A stretch of DNA of 64,000 nucleotides from Sphaerolaimus hirsutus. Taxonomy: Eukaryota > Nematoda > Chromadorea > Monhysterida > Sphaerolaimidae. The DNA lies in assembly GCA_964036195.1 (NCBI GenBank), contig OZ038453.1:16963206-17027205 (forward strand), given 5' to 3'. A model generated the notes under the pieces. That model worked only from the letters and a program-made list of their open reading frames with translations, was not told the origin of the DNA and did no database searches. Below, piece by piece: positions 53,279 through 63,790 of this stretch. How positions within the stretch are numbered: the first letter of the stretch is position 1; every line of letters begins with the position of its first letter. The translations under genes and the position numbers were made by a program.

Positions 53279-56200
53279 GTAAAAATTATACTCGACCTAA
53301 ATATTTCTGTGTACATAGCATCATTTTCTGTACCTATCAGCCAGCAGCCAGAGCATGATCCAATGATTTCACATTTTACATTTAAATTTACCATATCTCA
53401 CCTGAATAAAACAAAATTCTTGTATTTTTCTCGCCACTTATGACCTGACCTAGGTATACATCTTTACTATGGGTGGCATCGTCAAACTGGTAAAAATTTT
53501 GCTTTACGTGATTCCATTTATCAAAATACGGTAACTGTCTTTGTAGGGCTGATAAGTCCGTTTTTAAGTGTATTAATATTAAAGGCAAGCACCAAAATTA
53601 CCGAAGACACTGTATCGGTACCAAGTTCTAGTTGATCAAATGGCGCCCGCGCCAAACAGCGCCAATGTTTGGTGTTTTCTTTAAATATGATAAAAAATAC
53701 AATAACAGTACCGACAGCCACACAACTCTCTGCAATCAAGTGCCGTCAGTGCTAGATTTTCACCAAGCAAATGCCAAACGGCCGCTTAAAATTGGCGCCA
53801 GCCCAATGGCGCCATTTCACATGATGCCCGTTTATCCACCGCCATATTTTCCTTTGTATTTAGTTTTATGAAAATTCTCAGATAACAACCAGCCGCATTT
53901 GACAAGTCTGTATGACTCTGCCATCAGGTGCCAATCCCAGACCATGTAAAATGCCCCGTAAAAGGTCAAATGTCATGCAAAATGACAAAAGTCATGTGAA
54001 ATGCCCTGTAAAATGGCACACGTGTTACAGGGCATTGTACATGACTTTACACACTTTGCATGACATTTGTCATTTTACAGGGCATTTTACAGTGTCTGGG
54101 ACTACCCCCAGGCTGCATGACAAACTGATGAATAACTATGACAAAAGACGTGTGCCTGTAGACAGGGCCACGGGGAAACCTGTCAATGTGTCTGTTTACA
54201 TGTGGCCCTATGACATTTTGTATGTGGTAAGTGGAGGGGCAGATTTTGACGTTTGGGGTGTTTTAGACAGCTGTGTGTAACTGTAGCAATTTTTATGTGC
54301 CGAACTGGGGGCAGTCCCAAGCCCTGTAAAGTGTAAAGTAAAGTGTCAAATGTAAAGTCAAATGCAAAGTCAAGTGTCAATTAAAACAAAAAAGAAAATA
54401 TTTTATTACTGAACTTTGCATGACAATTGACACTTTACTTTGCATTTGACTTTACATTTGACACTTTACTTTACACTTTACAGGGCTTGGGATTGGCACC
54501 TGATGTCGCAAAATCATTGTGCCCACAAGGTCAAAACTACTTTTCAACCAAAATTGAGAAAACTCATTAATCAGCTTTGAAAACATTTGAGTTGACTGGA
54601 ATGAGTTACTTTTGATTCCCATCAACTGTAGTTTACAGACACCTCACTCGGGTAATTTCTACCTGTCGTTCTATTGGAGACTGCCGTTCTATTGTTTTTG
54701 TGGGTGCAAAGAAGTGCCAAAACATGCCGTTTTATATGATGCGACCTTCCACTGGGGACATGCCGTTCTATTAGAAAAAATACATCGATCATATGTATAT
54801 TCACCCTCAAACGAAATTTGTAACTTTTCAGCGTGAGGCCCAGGGCGCAATAAAAATTAGCGGCTGGATAGACATGGTTAGCTTGCATTTTAAAATACCG
54901 TATAGTGCTCGTCTAGTTTCCCCGGGGAATTATTATTTCGTCAAACTTTTTTGAGGGGAACAATTCAAGGGGGGTAATTATTTTATTATACGTAAATTTA
55001 TTGGTGAATTATACATAACAAGATTTACCGTATGTCTAAAGAGGGGAATTATTCAAAGGGGATTTTTTTCCCACTCATCTAACTGGGGGATTATTCAACA
55101 TGGGGATTTATTCAAGGGGGATTTTTCAAGCAAATACGGTGATCCTAATAAGTGTTTTTTCGATAATGAATCTAAATAAATAACTTCTCAGCGATGGCGG
55201 GACCCATTACTCACATGGGATCCAGATGAGTATGATGGCTTAAATGAAACTTTCATTGTGCGGGAACAGTTGTGGCTGCCAGAAATTGATATCTTCTACA
55301 GGTTTGGAAAAATAACGAGGTTTTTGCATCATTGAGTGGCAGCACACTGAATATTCAAAGTATTTATTTACATTTGTATATGTAATATACCAATATATTC
55401 ATCCATCAAATCGATAACTTGTGTTTTTATCAGATAACTTTTGGAAAAAAGTGTTCACTAGCCAAAGTGTGGCTGATGAAATATATTCTGGTGTGATGAA
55501 AAAAATCCAACAACAAAAAATCCAAAATTTTAAAACTTATTGCCAACAGACCCTAGGAAAGTTTATCAGCACTTTTTCATAATACAAAAAAATAATCTCC
55601 AAACCCCACAACCGCAGCAAGGAAGACACAGCGATTATAGCAACCAATGAACATTGCAACGGATGTCCAGTGAGAGTAACACATGAAGGCAACGTTCTGA
55701 GAGGCTACTATTTTGCGTACTCATTTCCGTGCAAAATGAATGTGAAATATTTCCCATTCGATGAACACGTGTGCAGTTTGAGTGTTGCTAATTGGCATAT
55801 TGATGACAGATACATGGATCTGCACATGGAAAGCCCTATAGTTGGTTTTTAGTTGTAAATTTATCGGCGATGTTTCTGTGTATTCTTGAATAATTCTCTA
55901 CTGATGTCTTATGAACATAGAATTAGAAGTAAAAAATCGAATTCACGCATGCAAGCGGATTTGGCACATGCCTATCTGAAGATTAATAGAAAACGCGAGC
56001 GATTTTAATGGCGGCCCACAGACCAGTTGACACATGTGTGTCAACTGATCTGTGTCAACTCAGATTCCGGCTTCACGTGTCACTGGGCGATAGACAAATG
56101 CACATGCGCCAATTTTGAAACATAAAAAATATTACAGAAGTGCATTGGAAGACCGCTGGGCGACACGTGGAACCGAAGTCTCAGTTGGCACAGACCAGTT

Positions 56201-59200
56201 GACACACGTGTCAACTAGTGTGTGGGCCGCCATTAATGTTCAAATGTAGAAATGTAGGACCATTTACGTAATATACCGTATTTCCTCGAAATACCCCCCC
56301 CCCTTGAAATACACCCCCCCTCGTTTGACCCCCCCCTCTCGAGACCACTATGAAACAATCACCCCCCCCCCTCGAAATACCCCCCCCCCCAAATTGAGTG
56401 TAAAGGGAACGTACATGACAATAACTGTAGTTTGTGTTCAGTGTACTGCAGAACACACGTTAAAACAATGTCGGTGTCACGTTAGAACAGTGTACATACC
56501 ATCTACATACTAATATTAGTCTACAGAACCTTATAAATGGCGGTTTTTGTTGCATTTTTCGACGTCTGCGTACGTTTCAGACGACAATTTCGTACTTGGT
56601 TTTCAAAAATTTTCTTGTGAAACAATAACCCCCCCCCTCGAAATACCCCCCCCCCCTCGTTTAACCCCCCCCCTCTCGGGACCACTATGAAACAATCACC
56701 CCCCGGGGGGTATTTCGAGGAAATACGGTAAATACAAAGCTTTGAAGGAAACTTAACGCCCCCCCCCCCCCACAAAACATACGTACTTTGAAAACAATCA
56801 TCTGAGGGATTATTCAAGAAGATACGGTAGAAAAACGGTGTGCACTGTAGCTTAGTAATTAAATCTAGAACTTCTTTAAATAATGTTGGTAATTTTAAGT
56901 TGAAATTTTTAACATCATCGTCAGTCTGACGCTTACACCACCGGAAATTTCCTGGAAATCTGAAAAATTTTATTTTGTTATGTCGTTAATTTGGATGATG
57001 AGGTGTGCCATATAATGACTTCACTTTTTAATTGTTTGATAACCCATAATACCTAGTGATGACAATAACTACCACTAACCAATAGTCACTTTCACGCTTC
57101 CTAATCTTTTTCTATACTGGTAGTTAGGGTTGGGGAACCGAACTGAACCGAACCGAACCAAGAACTGAGCACAATTTTGGAACGGAGAACCGTAACCGAA
57201 AAAAATACCCGAACCGGAACCGAGAACCAGCACTTAGACCCGGAACCGAACTAAAGAACCGAAAGAACCGAAATTTTATACAATAATCGGTGGCCGCCCC
57301 CCCCCCTTCCCGGGTGAGAGTAGGAGGATGCATGGAAATGTAACTTTCGGCATCAATTTTTAGGGTGATTTGTAAAAATTTTGCGCGCAAGCGCGCAATT
57401 CTTGCTTCACATGACCGGTGATTTTGTCTCCCTGGTCGCGCAGCCTCATGTGTTCACGATCCCGCCTAAAATGTGTATATGTATGTAAAATACATATACA
57501 GCAGTCTGTGCCAGTGCACATGTAAACCTGGTGCGCATGTAGGCCCATTTTTCCATCACACTGATATTTTAGAAGTACATTGGTAATCATACTGTTAATT
57601 CTCTATAAAATACAGCGAGTGGGGTGCCAGTCTCTCTATATGTACATGTATTTACATACATATCAGAGATTTTTGGCACCAATGCCAATGGCACCAGCGC
57701 CATGATGCCATTTCGTCACCATGTAGGTAAACTTTTAGGGCGGGTGGCTGAATCCTCCTCCCATACACCAGGGTCAGTAAACAAACAGACACCATGCTCA
57801 AAAAAATGTATATGTACCTGGCCCCCAAAGCAAGGGGTCTACATGTGCACTGGGTTTACATGCGCACCGAGTTTTGGCCATCTGGGGCACCTACGCCAAC
57901 GCCAATGGAGCCATGGCGTGGCGCCTATGAATGGCACGAGTGCCATGACACCATTCCATCACTACAGGGGCAAAATTTTAGGGGGGTTATTTTATGTTGT
58001 TTTTCCTTTGTTGAGCTTTTTATTTTCTTATTCCTGATTTTTTCATTACCCAATACCCGACTTTTTCATTACCTGGAACCGAAATTTTTGACAATTTGGA
58101 CCCGAAAGAACCAAACCCGAACCGAACTTAAGAACCGAACCGAGAACCGGAACCGAAAATTTTGAGGAACCGAGAACCGAGAACCGAACCGAAATTTTTT
58201 AGAACCGAGAACCGGAACCGAAAATTTTGAAATTCCCAACCCTACTGGTAGTCATACAGCGTAGGATGTAAAGGCACCGGGCACTGGTGCCCCGGTGTTG
58301 GGCAGTACGGTGCCATATTTCCCGGTGCCTTTAACATCACAAATACAGAGTACACAAAGCACCTCGTTTCACGCAAATCTTGTTTCAGAACTCAGAAAAT
58401 GCCAGCCAACAAGATGTGAGGTTTAGCCTGTTTTTAGTAATCTAAATAGTATACCCAAATAGATTCACATATTGTCTGCCAATGTTAGTTTTAGTGATGG
58501 AATGGCGCCATGCCGTGATTTGCACTTGGCACCTTTTGTTCTGTCGGGAAAGTATGTATTTCGCCGTTCCTGGATCCCATTGTGCCTGCGCACACACTAG
58601 TTTTCACACGAAATTTCGAAAACACAAATCAGCTTAGAATTAGAACGCATTTGAGTTTTCTACAATGAGGCGGTCGTCAACTATAGTTGACGGAGATTAA
58701 AAGTAACTCAATGTGGAAAACTCAAACACGTTCAAAGCTCATTTATGAGTTTTCGAAATTTCATGTGAAAACTAGTGTGCGCAGTGCCAATGTATCGTCT
58801 TCTGGACCGTGCATATTGAGTTTTGGACACGATAAATCCCACCCAATTTTATGTAAAATTTAATGTTTGAATTTTACATCATCGAGTTGTAATGCCAGCT
58901 TAAACACACGGCTGAAACCTCACTAGGATCGTCTAGGACGATCTGGGAACGGCAAAAACTTTACCTCCCTGCAGACCGATATTGCGCTCTTGGTGCCCGG
59001 TGCTTTTTAAAGTGTTCCGGTGCCGGTAATTTCCCCATTTCCGCAACTGGATAAATGACAAGAAGTGGTAAGTAAAGATATAAGTGTTAGGCAGGTAGAC
59101 CATCAAGTGACGATTATTTTCATTTTCAAAGTTTTTCATTCTCGACTTGACAACACTACAAGTGAACAACTTCATTTACTTAACAACTTACACTTATCAC

Positions 59201-61555
59201 CTACCAGGGGCCACTCCCAGACCCTGTATTAGACAGAGTTGTTAAAATACCGGTATTTTTGGAAAGTGTAAGTGTAAGTGTAAATACACTTTCAAATTTT
59301 GAGTATGGATACCAAAAGTGTAAGGTATTTTAAAAATACCTAGGAAAGTGTAAAAAAAAGTGTAAGTGTAAAAATTTTTTTTAGAAAGAGCTCTCACTGT
59401 TGAGCATTAGAATACACCACTGTTTTCACCTTTAGATCAATATATTTGTCATTTTTATGCATCATTTCACATTTTACTGCCTTTTATGAAACATTTCAGA
59501 CTGTAGCAAATACTGTAGTGGTATGAAGTTCACTAATAATGGCACTTTTTCAGTGTTGATATTTACCGATTAAGCAATGCGATACACACTGCTTAAATGC
59601 AAGATTGGACATGCAGCAAATGTCAATGCAAAAGCCAGTTGACTTTGTGTCCAGCTGGTGAATTTCCATTGATCTTGTCCTTTTTACAAAAGTATGATGA
59701 AACTGTAGAATACCATGAGTACTGATCAAAGGTTGGAGATCAAAGGCCAGCTTGTACATTTTCCATATTTTCTACATTCAATGCATAACTGCATGTGTGC
59801 ACTGTGCAGTTATGTTTTGTACATGACCCTATTTTATGCTTTCTCAAAAGCATAAAACAGGGCCATCTGAAAGAAAAAAATACACTTTCTGTACCCGGGT
59901 ATTTTCCTCAGGAAAGTGTAAAAAAAGTGTATGGGTATTTTATGAAAGTGTAAGTGTAAGTGTAAATATAAATACCCATTTACCTGGGTATTTCGGGTAA
60001 GTGTAAATACACTTTCGCAACTCTGGTATTAGACCCTGTTAAGTGTCAAATACCCTGTAAAATGTCATGTGTCGTGTAAAATACCATGTCAAATGTCATG
60101 AGTCATGACATTTGACAATGTCTTTTACACTTTACAGGGTCTTTTACAGGGTCTGGGAGTGCCCCCAGCAATTAGCCCACGCTCCGGCTTTTGTGGAGCT
60201 CATGTCTTTGCGCATGGCACTTTTTGTTTCATTTGTGCCACTAGTGTGATTATGGTGCTAATTGTCTCTTGGCTGACGCCTCCTCTTGGGGCTCACACTA
60301 GTTGACTTCTCAAAAAAATGTCAAATGTCAAAATTCTTAAATGTCAACTGAATACCATAAAAAAATTTTTTAAAGCATCACACTTAAGAGAAACAATGAA
60401 AATTAAGTGTCACGATATAAGGTTAATTACCTAAGATTAATCACTTGAGAAAGTTGGAATCACAAATTGATCAAAATTGAGTTGACACAAATTTTGATGT
60501 CAACTAGTGTATGTGGGTCCTTTGAGACGAATGGCGTCATTTGTGGGTTCAGCGCGTGTGCCTTCTAAGCCCATTTCTGGCTCACTTCCATCACTAGACT
60601 TAGTATGCTTTTGTTGTTTGCAGACAGAAACTAGGTATGTACAAAAAAATAATGATACAGTTTTTGATCAATCAGCTGTTTGCAGTGATTTTGGTTGGGT
60701 GCACTGTAGTTTTGAATGGTGTGGTGCTGCACAAAATTGATATAGAAGTTTATATGGTATTTGGATGAGAAATTGTTTGTTGTTGTGAACACCTATTTTT
60801 GTGCATTTACCAGAGTTGTTAAAATACTGGTAGTTTTATCTAACGTAGACATAAACATAAGTATAAATACTCGGAATACCCGGGTATTCCGGGTAAACGT
60901 AGGTAAATACATTTTCACAACTCTGGTATATACATACGTGCATGTCGGTCCCAGTTTAGCTTACCCTACTAAAATAAACTGCCCTATTTTAAGTGGGTGA
61001 CTTTGAGTAAATAGGTAAATATGTGATAGCGCCATTTCAAAGTAATTACTCAATATTTATCGCCATGTGTCTTTTGCGTCACATTTTCTCAATGGTTCCT
61101 GGCGGTTGGCGACAACTTGGCGCTACATTTTACTTCTCACATTTAGCGCCACTATTTTGTAGCTATTTGTGCAAATATTTAGTGTTTGAGGTTTATAAGA
61201 ACGCACAATCATTGAATTATGAAGGTATTGTTCCCTTGTGCAATGGCTGTGATATTTTGTTCAGCACCTTATGGTAAGTCGCACATTGTCGATAAAAATT
61301 GATTTTTTAAATTTTTAGGTCGATCTATCGATCTACTTGGAAAATGAAGAATGGAATTTATTGTCAGTCAAAGTTCGTCGCAAAAGGGACTACTTCAACT
61401 ACGGCTTTTTCCCGCAATTGGAATACAAAATTCACATCAGAAGGAAGCCATTTTATTATGTAATCAATTTGGTCGTGCCAACGATAATTTTGACGTTGAC
61501 AGCATTAATTGGATTTCACATGCCCAGCGCTGGAAATGGAATACACCAGGAAAAG
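53200..61555 (+). CDS. Nicotinic acetylcholine receptor-like Cys-loop channel subunit, non-alpha, 3' part not found
   Basis: Pentameric ligand-gated cation channel subunit of the plasma membrane. Exons: 53200-53278, 53882-53927, 54112-54226, 54832-54876, 55192-55301, 55618-55840, 61319-61555; all phases agree, giving 285 codons up to the end of M1. Seen: a signal peptide; RLHDKLMNNYDKRRVPV; loop D SGWIDMRW; LTWDPDEYDG; loop A LWLPEIDIFY; loop B ANWHIDD; Cys-loop C170-x13-C184 with FPFDEH; M1 at about 251-273. The loop C region (RDYFNYGFF) lacks the vicinal cysteines of alpha subunits. The 45-bp and 110-bp exons have the sizes of conserved exons 3 and 4 of vertebrate nicotinic receptor genes. 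M2-M4 are not seen in 61556-64000. Intron 6 is 5.5 kb of repeats; intron 2 is itself a mobile element. Confidence 0.9.
53882..54226 (+). CDS. Receptor exons 2-3, split by a mobile-element intron
   Basis: Exon 53882-53927 (46 nt) encodes DNNQPHLTSLYDSAI and ends ATCAG|GTGCCA. Exon 54112-54226 (115 nt) begins G|CTGCATGAC and encodes LHDKLMNNYDKRRVPVDRAT to WPYDILYV. The joined codons read GCC ATC AGG CTG CAT. Together they are 161 nt, close to the single exon 2 of vertebrate nicotinic receptor genes as I recall it. Confidence 0.85.
53925..54111 (+). mobile_element. Introner-family element forming receptor intron 2
   Basis: CAG|GTGCCAATCCCAGACC begins the element and GTGTCTGGGACTACCCC|CAG ends it. 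Its arms (GTAAAATGCCCCGTAAAAGG, GTCATGCAAAATGACAAAAG and inverted counterparts) form one long hairpin about GGCACACGTG. The GT donor comes from the element; the AG acceptor comes from the flanking CAG copy. Removing 53928-54111 leaves one CAG and an open frame. Confidence 0.85.
54308..54502 (-). mobile_element. Introner-family element, minus orientation, in receptor intron 3
   Basis: Flanked by CTG on both sides: CTG|GGGGCAGTCCCAAGCCCTG and GGGCTTGGGATTGGCAC|CTG. On the minus strand it reads CAG|GTGCCAATCCC to CTGCCCC|CAG. Words AAAGTAAAGTGTCAAATGT. It lies within a longer intron, so it is not itself the spliced unit. Confidence 0.78.
54515..55140. repeat. Fragments of three palindromic families in receptor introns 3-4
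   Basis: 54515-54650 has GAAAACATTTGAGTTGACTG words of the CACACTAGT group. 54655-54783 has CCGTTCTATTGGAGACTGCC words. 54896-55140 runs from TACCGTATAGTGCTCGTCTA to AAGCAAATACGGT, a TACCGTA member. The 45-nt exon 4 lies between the second and third. Confidence 0.55.
54832..54876 (+). CDS. Receptor exon 4, 45 nt (loop D)
   Basis: After the acceptor AACTTTTCAG it encodes REAQGAIKISGWIDM, then donor GTTAGC. It is phase 0 on both sides. The Trp is the loop D aromatic. A 45-nt exon here is a hallmark of nicotinic receptor genes. Confidence 0.85.
55192..55301 (+). CDS. Receptor exon 5, 110 nt (loop A)
   Basis: Encodes RWRDPLLTWDPDEYDGLNET followed by FIVREQLWLPEIDIFY and ends phase 2 at TACAG|GTTTGG. 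It contains an N-glycosylation site NET. The length equals the conserved 110-nt exon of the family. Confidence 0.9.
55618..55840 (+). CDS. Receptor exon 6: Cys-loop and loop B
   Basis: Encodes HCNGCPVRVTHEGNVLRGYY, then FPCKMNVKYFPFDEHVC, the Cys-loop signature, and LSVANWHIDDRYMDLHMESP. Two further cysteines (145 and 148) in HCNGC are not usual at that position and might form an extra bond. Confidence 0.93.
56006..56236. repeat. GGCGGCCCACAGACCAGTTGAC palindromic MITE
   Basis: TTAATGGCGGCCCACAGACC at the left and GTGTGTGGGCCGCCATTAA at the right; the arms contain CAGTTGACACATGTGTGTCA and its complement. Confidence 0.75.
56276..56825. repeat. TACCGTATTTCCTCGAAATACCCCCC element(s)
   Basis: TACCGTATTTCCTCGAAATA at the left, GGTATTTCGAGGAAATACGG TA at 56709-56730, with repeated CCCCCTCGAAATACCCCCC words and a centre like 24285-24680. 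A further half-copy ends GATACGGTA at 56829. Confidence 0.7.
57125..58244. mobile_element. TAGGGTTGG hAT-like element with GAACCG words
   Basis: The element starts TAGGGTTGGGGAACCGAAC and ends AATTCCCAACCCTA, flanked by a perfect CTGGTAGT (57117-57124 and 58245-58252). Arms of GAACCGAACCGAGAACCGG words (57135-57270 and 58070-58230) surround a G/C-run segment and a GGCGCC segment. Confidence 0.88.
58260..59040. repeat. GCACCGGTGCCCGG words with nested CACACTAGTTTTC MITE
   Basis: GATGTAAAGGCACCGGGCAC at 58266 and GGTGCCCGGTGCTTTTTAAA at 59000 look like the two ends of one element. A clean palindrome (58584-58797) from GCGCACACACTAGTTTTCAC to GTGAAAACTAGTGTGCGCAG lies inside. Confidence 0.55.
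59205..60178 (+). mobile_element. Introner-family element interrupted by a hAT-like insertion
   Basis: Left end CAG|GGGCCACTCCCAGACCCTG at 59205 and right end GGTCTGGGAGTGCCCC|CAG at 60178. The insertion at 59234-60025 splits it and duplicates GTATTAGA. The left end begins GG rather than GT, so this copy would not supply a donor. Confidence 0.72.
59234..60025 (-). mobile_element. CAGAGTTGTT hAT-like element, inverted relative of 35059-35826
   Basis: CAGAGTTGTTAAAATACCGG to TTTCGCAACTCTG, flanked by GTATTAGA (59226-59233 and 60026-60033). The centre matches 35059-35826 inverted, with only scattered differences. No transposase. Confidence 0.87.
60290..60513. repeat. CACACTAGTTGACTTC element
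   Basis: GGGGCTCACACTAGTTGACT at the left and GATGTCAACTAGTGTATGTG at the right. Interior words match 1545-1727 and 23764-24137. Confidence 0.65.
61319..61555 (+). CDS. Receptor exon 7: loop C region and M1
   Basis: Encodes VDLSIYLENEEWNLLSVKVR, RKRDYFNYGFFPQLEYKIHI and RRKPFYYVINLVVPTIILTL with TALIGFHMPSAGNGIHQEK. It joins in phase 0 to exon 55618-55840 and ends at AAG|GTCGGT, just before M2. It also reads open into the intron to about 61624. Confidence 0.92.
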
Positions 61556-61667
61556 GTCGGTTTGATACCGTATTTTGTTGAAAAAGCCCCCCCCCCGGGT
61601 CCCTGTCTTAATAAACCTGACTGAACCCATTAAATTTAGCGTGAATCAGTAACCGTTGAATCAATTA

Positions 61668-61992
61668 CCATATTTGCTGGAATAATTCCTCCTTGTATAA
61701 TTCCCCCTGTTAGATGAGTGAGGAAAAAATAATTTGCCCCTTGAAAAATTTCCCCCTTAAGTCCATATTTATGATCAAGTTGTCTTGTCTAATTTGAAGA
61801 AAAATGTCATGTTATTTTGTGAATTCGTAAAGCATATTTTGTAAAATGACTTGAAAAAATATTCGCGAAAATTTTGATGACATAAAAATTTCCTTCCCTT
61901 GAATAATTCCCCCTCGAAAAGCCCCCCCCCCTCAAAAAAGTCTGACGAAAAAATGATTCCCCAGGGGGATTTTTTTTTGAGCAAATACGTTA
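61668..61992. repeat. TACCATATTTGCTGGAATAATTCC element
   Basis: TACCATATTTGCTGGAATAA at the left; GATTTTTTTTTGAGCAAATAC at the right. CTTGAATAATTCCCCC words. TACCGTA group, diverged. Confidence 0.55.
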
Positions 61993-62249
61993 GATCATAC
62001 TTTATTAAACATTTGAAATCAGTCTGGGTGTTTTAACACAGTGAAGATTCTGCACATGTTGCTTACATCGAAAAGTTTTTCAGCGGGGCTTTTTTAACAA
62101 GTATTTATGTATCAGAATTGGGGAAAACACAACCAACTGCAATTTGGAATTGTTGTAAATTTTCAGTACTATCAATCCCAAGGTTGGGATCCCCATTCTG
62201 CATCGAGTCCAATTGTAGTTCAGTCAGGAAAGAAGGTATTTTTATAACG

Positions 62250-63790
62250 TGTAAATGCTACGGCTACTTGAAAAAAGTCCCAGTGCATTTTTTCGCATCT
62301 GAGCTCGTTTGCATCAAGCATCTCTAGTGGATCTAGCTCTAGTTTGCATCAAAAACTGTATCTTTTCACAATAACAATTTGCATCATTTTTGGCCCATTT
62401 TGCATGTAGAAGTGCCTCAGTTCGCATGAATTAACTGTGCTATTTTGCATCACAAAGTTACGCACGAATAGTGATGTAAAAGCGCCATGGCGCTGGCGCC
62501 AAACCAAAAAGCGGCATGGCGCTTTTGGGGCTTGGCGCCTTTTTACAGTGGCGCCATTGGCGCTTGGCGCCGAGACCTGCAAAAGCGCCATGGCGCTTTT
62601 GGCGCTGGGCGCTATAATGCCGTGGCGCCATTGGCGCTTGGCGCTCACACTTTAAAAAGCGCCATACCATCTGTGTACGATTTCGATAGGTGGCATCAAA
62701 TATGCCATCAAAATATGAGATGATTGTTTTTTTTGTTCCATCCAATTTTTCCATCACCTAACAATTATGGTTCACACATCCAAATTTCATAATTTTATTA
62801 TAAATAGCACAACTTCACTTGCTTTAAAAGAGTAACCTACTGAAACTTTTTGCATTCGGAATAAAACTACCTATATAGCATGCTGAATGTACACGTTAAA
62901 ACAATCTACCTATCTATCATATCACAACTATTTTCCCCACGGTGACACCCGCCCCAAACGCTCCAGCTATCTATCTATCCCCGGGGCCGCTCAGCTTTCT
63001 ATCTATCCCTCCCAAGACGGCAGCTATATAACTCGAAGCGATTTTTGAGGTAATTTGTCCAAATTTGAGGATATACGGCACATGCATTCACTGCGAATAA
63101 TTTTTTACACTAATTTTCACGCAGTTACATTCATCAAGTAGAGGAACAGCTTTGTGTATTGAGCATCCAGTTCGATCCATATACAACGTACTATGTAACT
63201 TTAAACATTGATGTACATGGCTAATTGTAAATCGGACGAGAAATTTTTGGCGCTGGCGCTATTGGCGCTTGGCGCCACTGACCTCTGGCGCCATTGGCGC
63301 TTGGCGCTACGGTCTGGAAAAGCGCCATGGCGCTTTTGGCGCTTGGCGCTAAAATCGTTTGGCGCCATTGGCGCTTGGCGCCACAATCTGAAAAGCGCCA
63401 TGGCGCTTTTGGCGCTTGGCGCCAAAACTCTGGCGCTTTTCACATCACTACGCACGAACCAGATTTTCATCGCTACATCTTTTTGTCATTTTTTTGCGAC
63501 AGGTCCCATGCTTCACTGAAATGGGGGAGTAGCATTCAGGAGGCACTTGAAACACGTTTCTTGCAAAATGGTGCACTTTTCATGTGAGGTCTGCAGTATT
63601 TTCTGTGAAATTTTTATTGCCAAATTGGGCGCAAATTGATGCAAAATAATGTAGAATAGTTGGTGATGCGAAAATATAATGATGTGAACTGTAGCACTTG
63701 CTCATGCAAACTCGAGCATTCAATGTTTGATGCAAAATGCGTGTGATGCAAATTGATGCAGATTTATTTGAAAATTATGTACTTGGTGCC
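62250..63790. repeat. TTTGCATC words interrupted by a GCGCC element
   Basis: GTTTGCATCAAGCATC, AATTTGCATCATTTTTGG and similar words at 62280-62455 are matched by inverted GATGCAAAATGCGTGTGATG words at 63630-63760. They look like the two arms of one element split by the insertion at 62469-63450. Confidence 0.5.
62469..63450. mobile_element. TAGTGATG hAT-like element with CATGGCGC palindromes
   Basis: TAGTGATGTAAAAGCGCC at the left and GGCGCTTTTCACATCACTA at the right, flanked by a perfect CGCACGAA (62461-62468 and 63451-63458). Both ends are iterated GCGCCATGGCGCTTTTGGCG words; the 540-bp centre is ordinary sequence including an AGCTATCTATC fragment. Confidence 0.87.

Noticed and set aside
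53632..53871. 79-codon open frame between receptor exons 1 and 2
   Set aside because: It overlaps GGCGCCA repeat words and is bypassed by the in-phase splice 53278 to 53882.
57125..58244. Telomere-like repeat suggested by TAGGGTT ends
   Set aside because: TAGGGTT occurs once per end, not in tandem, and is explained as a transposon terminus by the 8-bp duplications.
63127..63233. Possible exon after TTTCACGCAG encoding YIHQVEEQLCVLSIQFDPYT
   Set aside because: Considered as receptor continuation, but it does not resemble M2-M4 and its phase does not match the donor at 61556.
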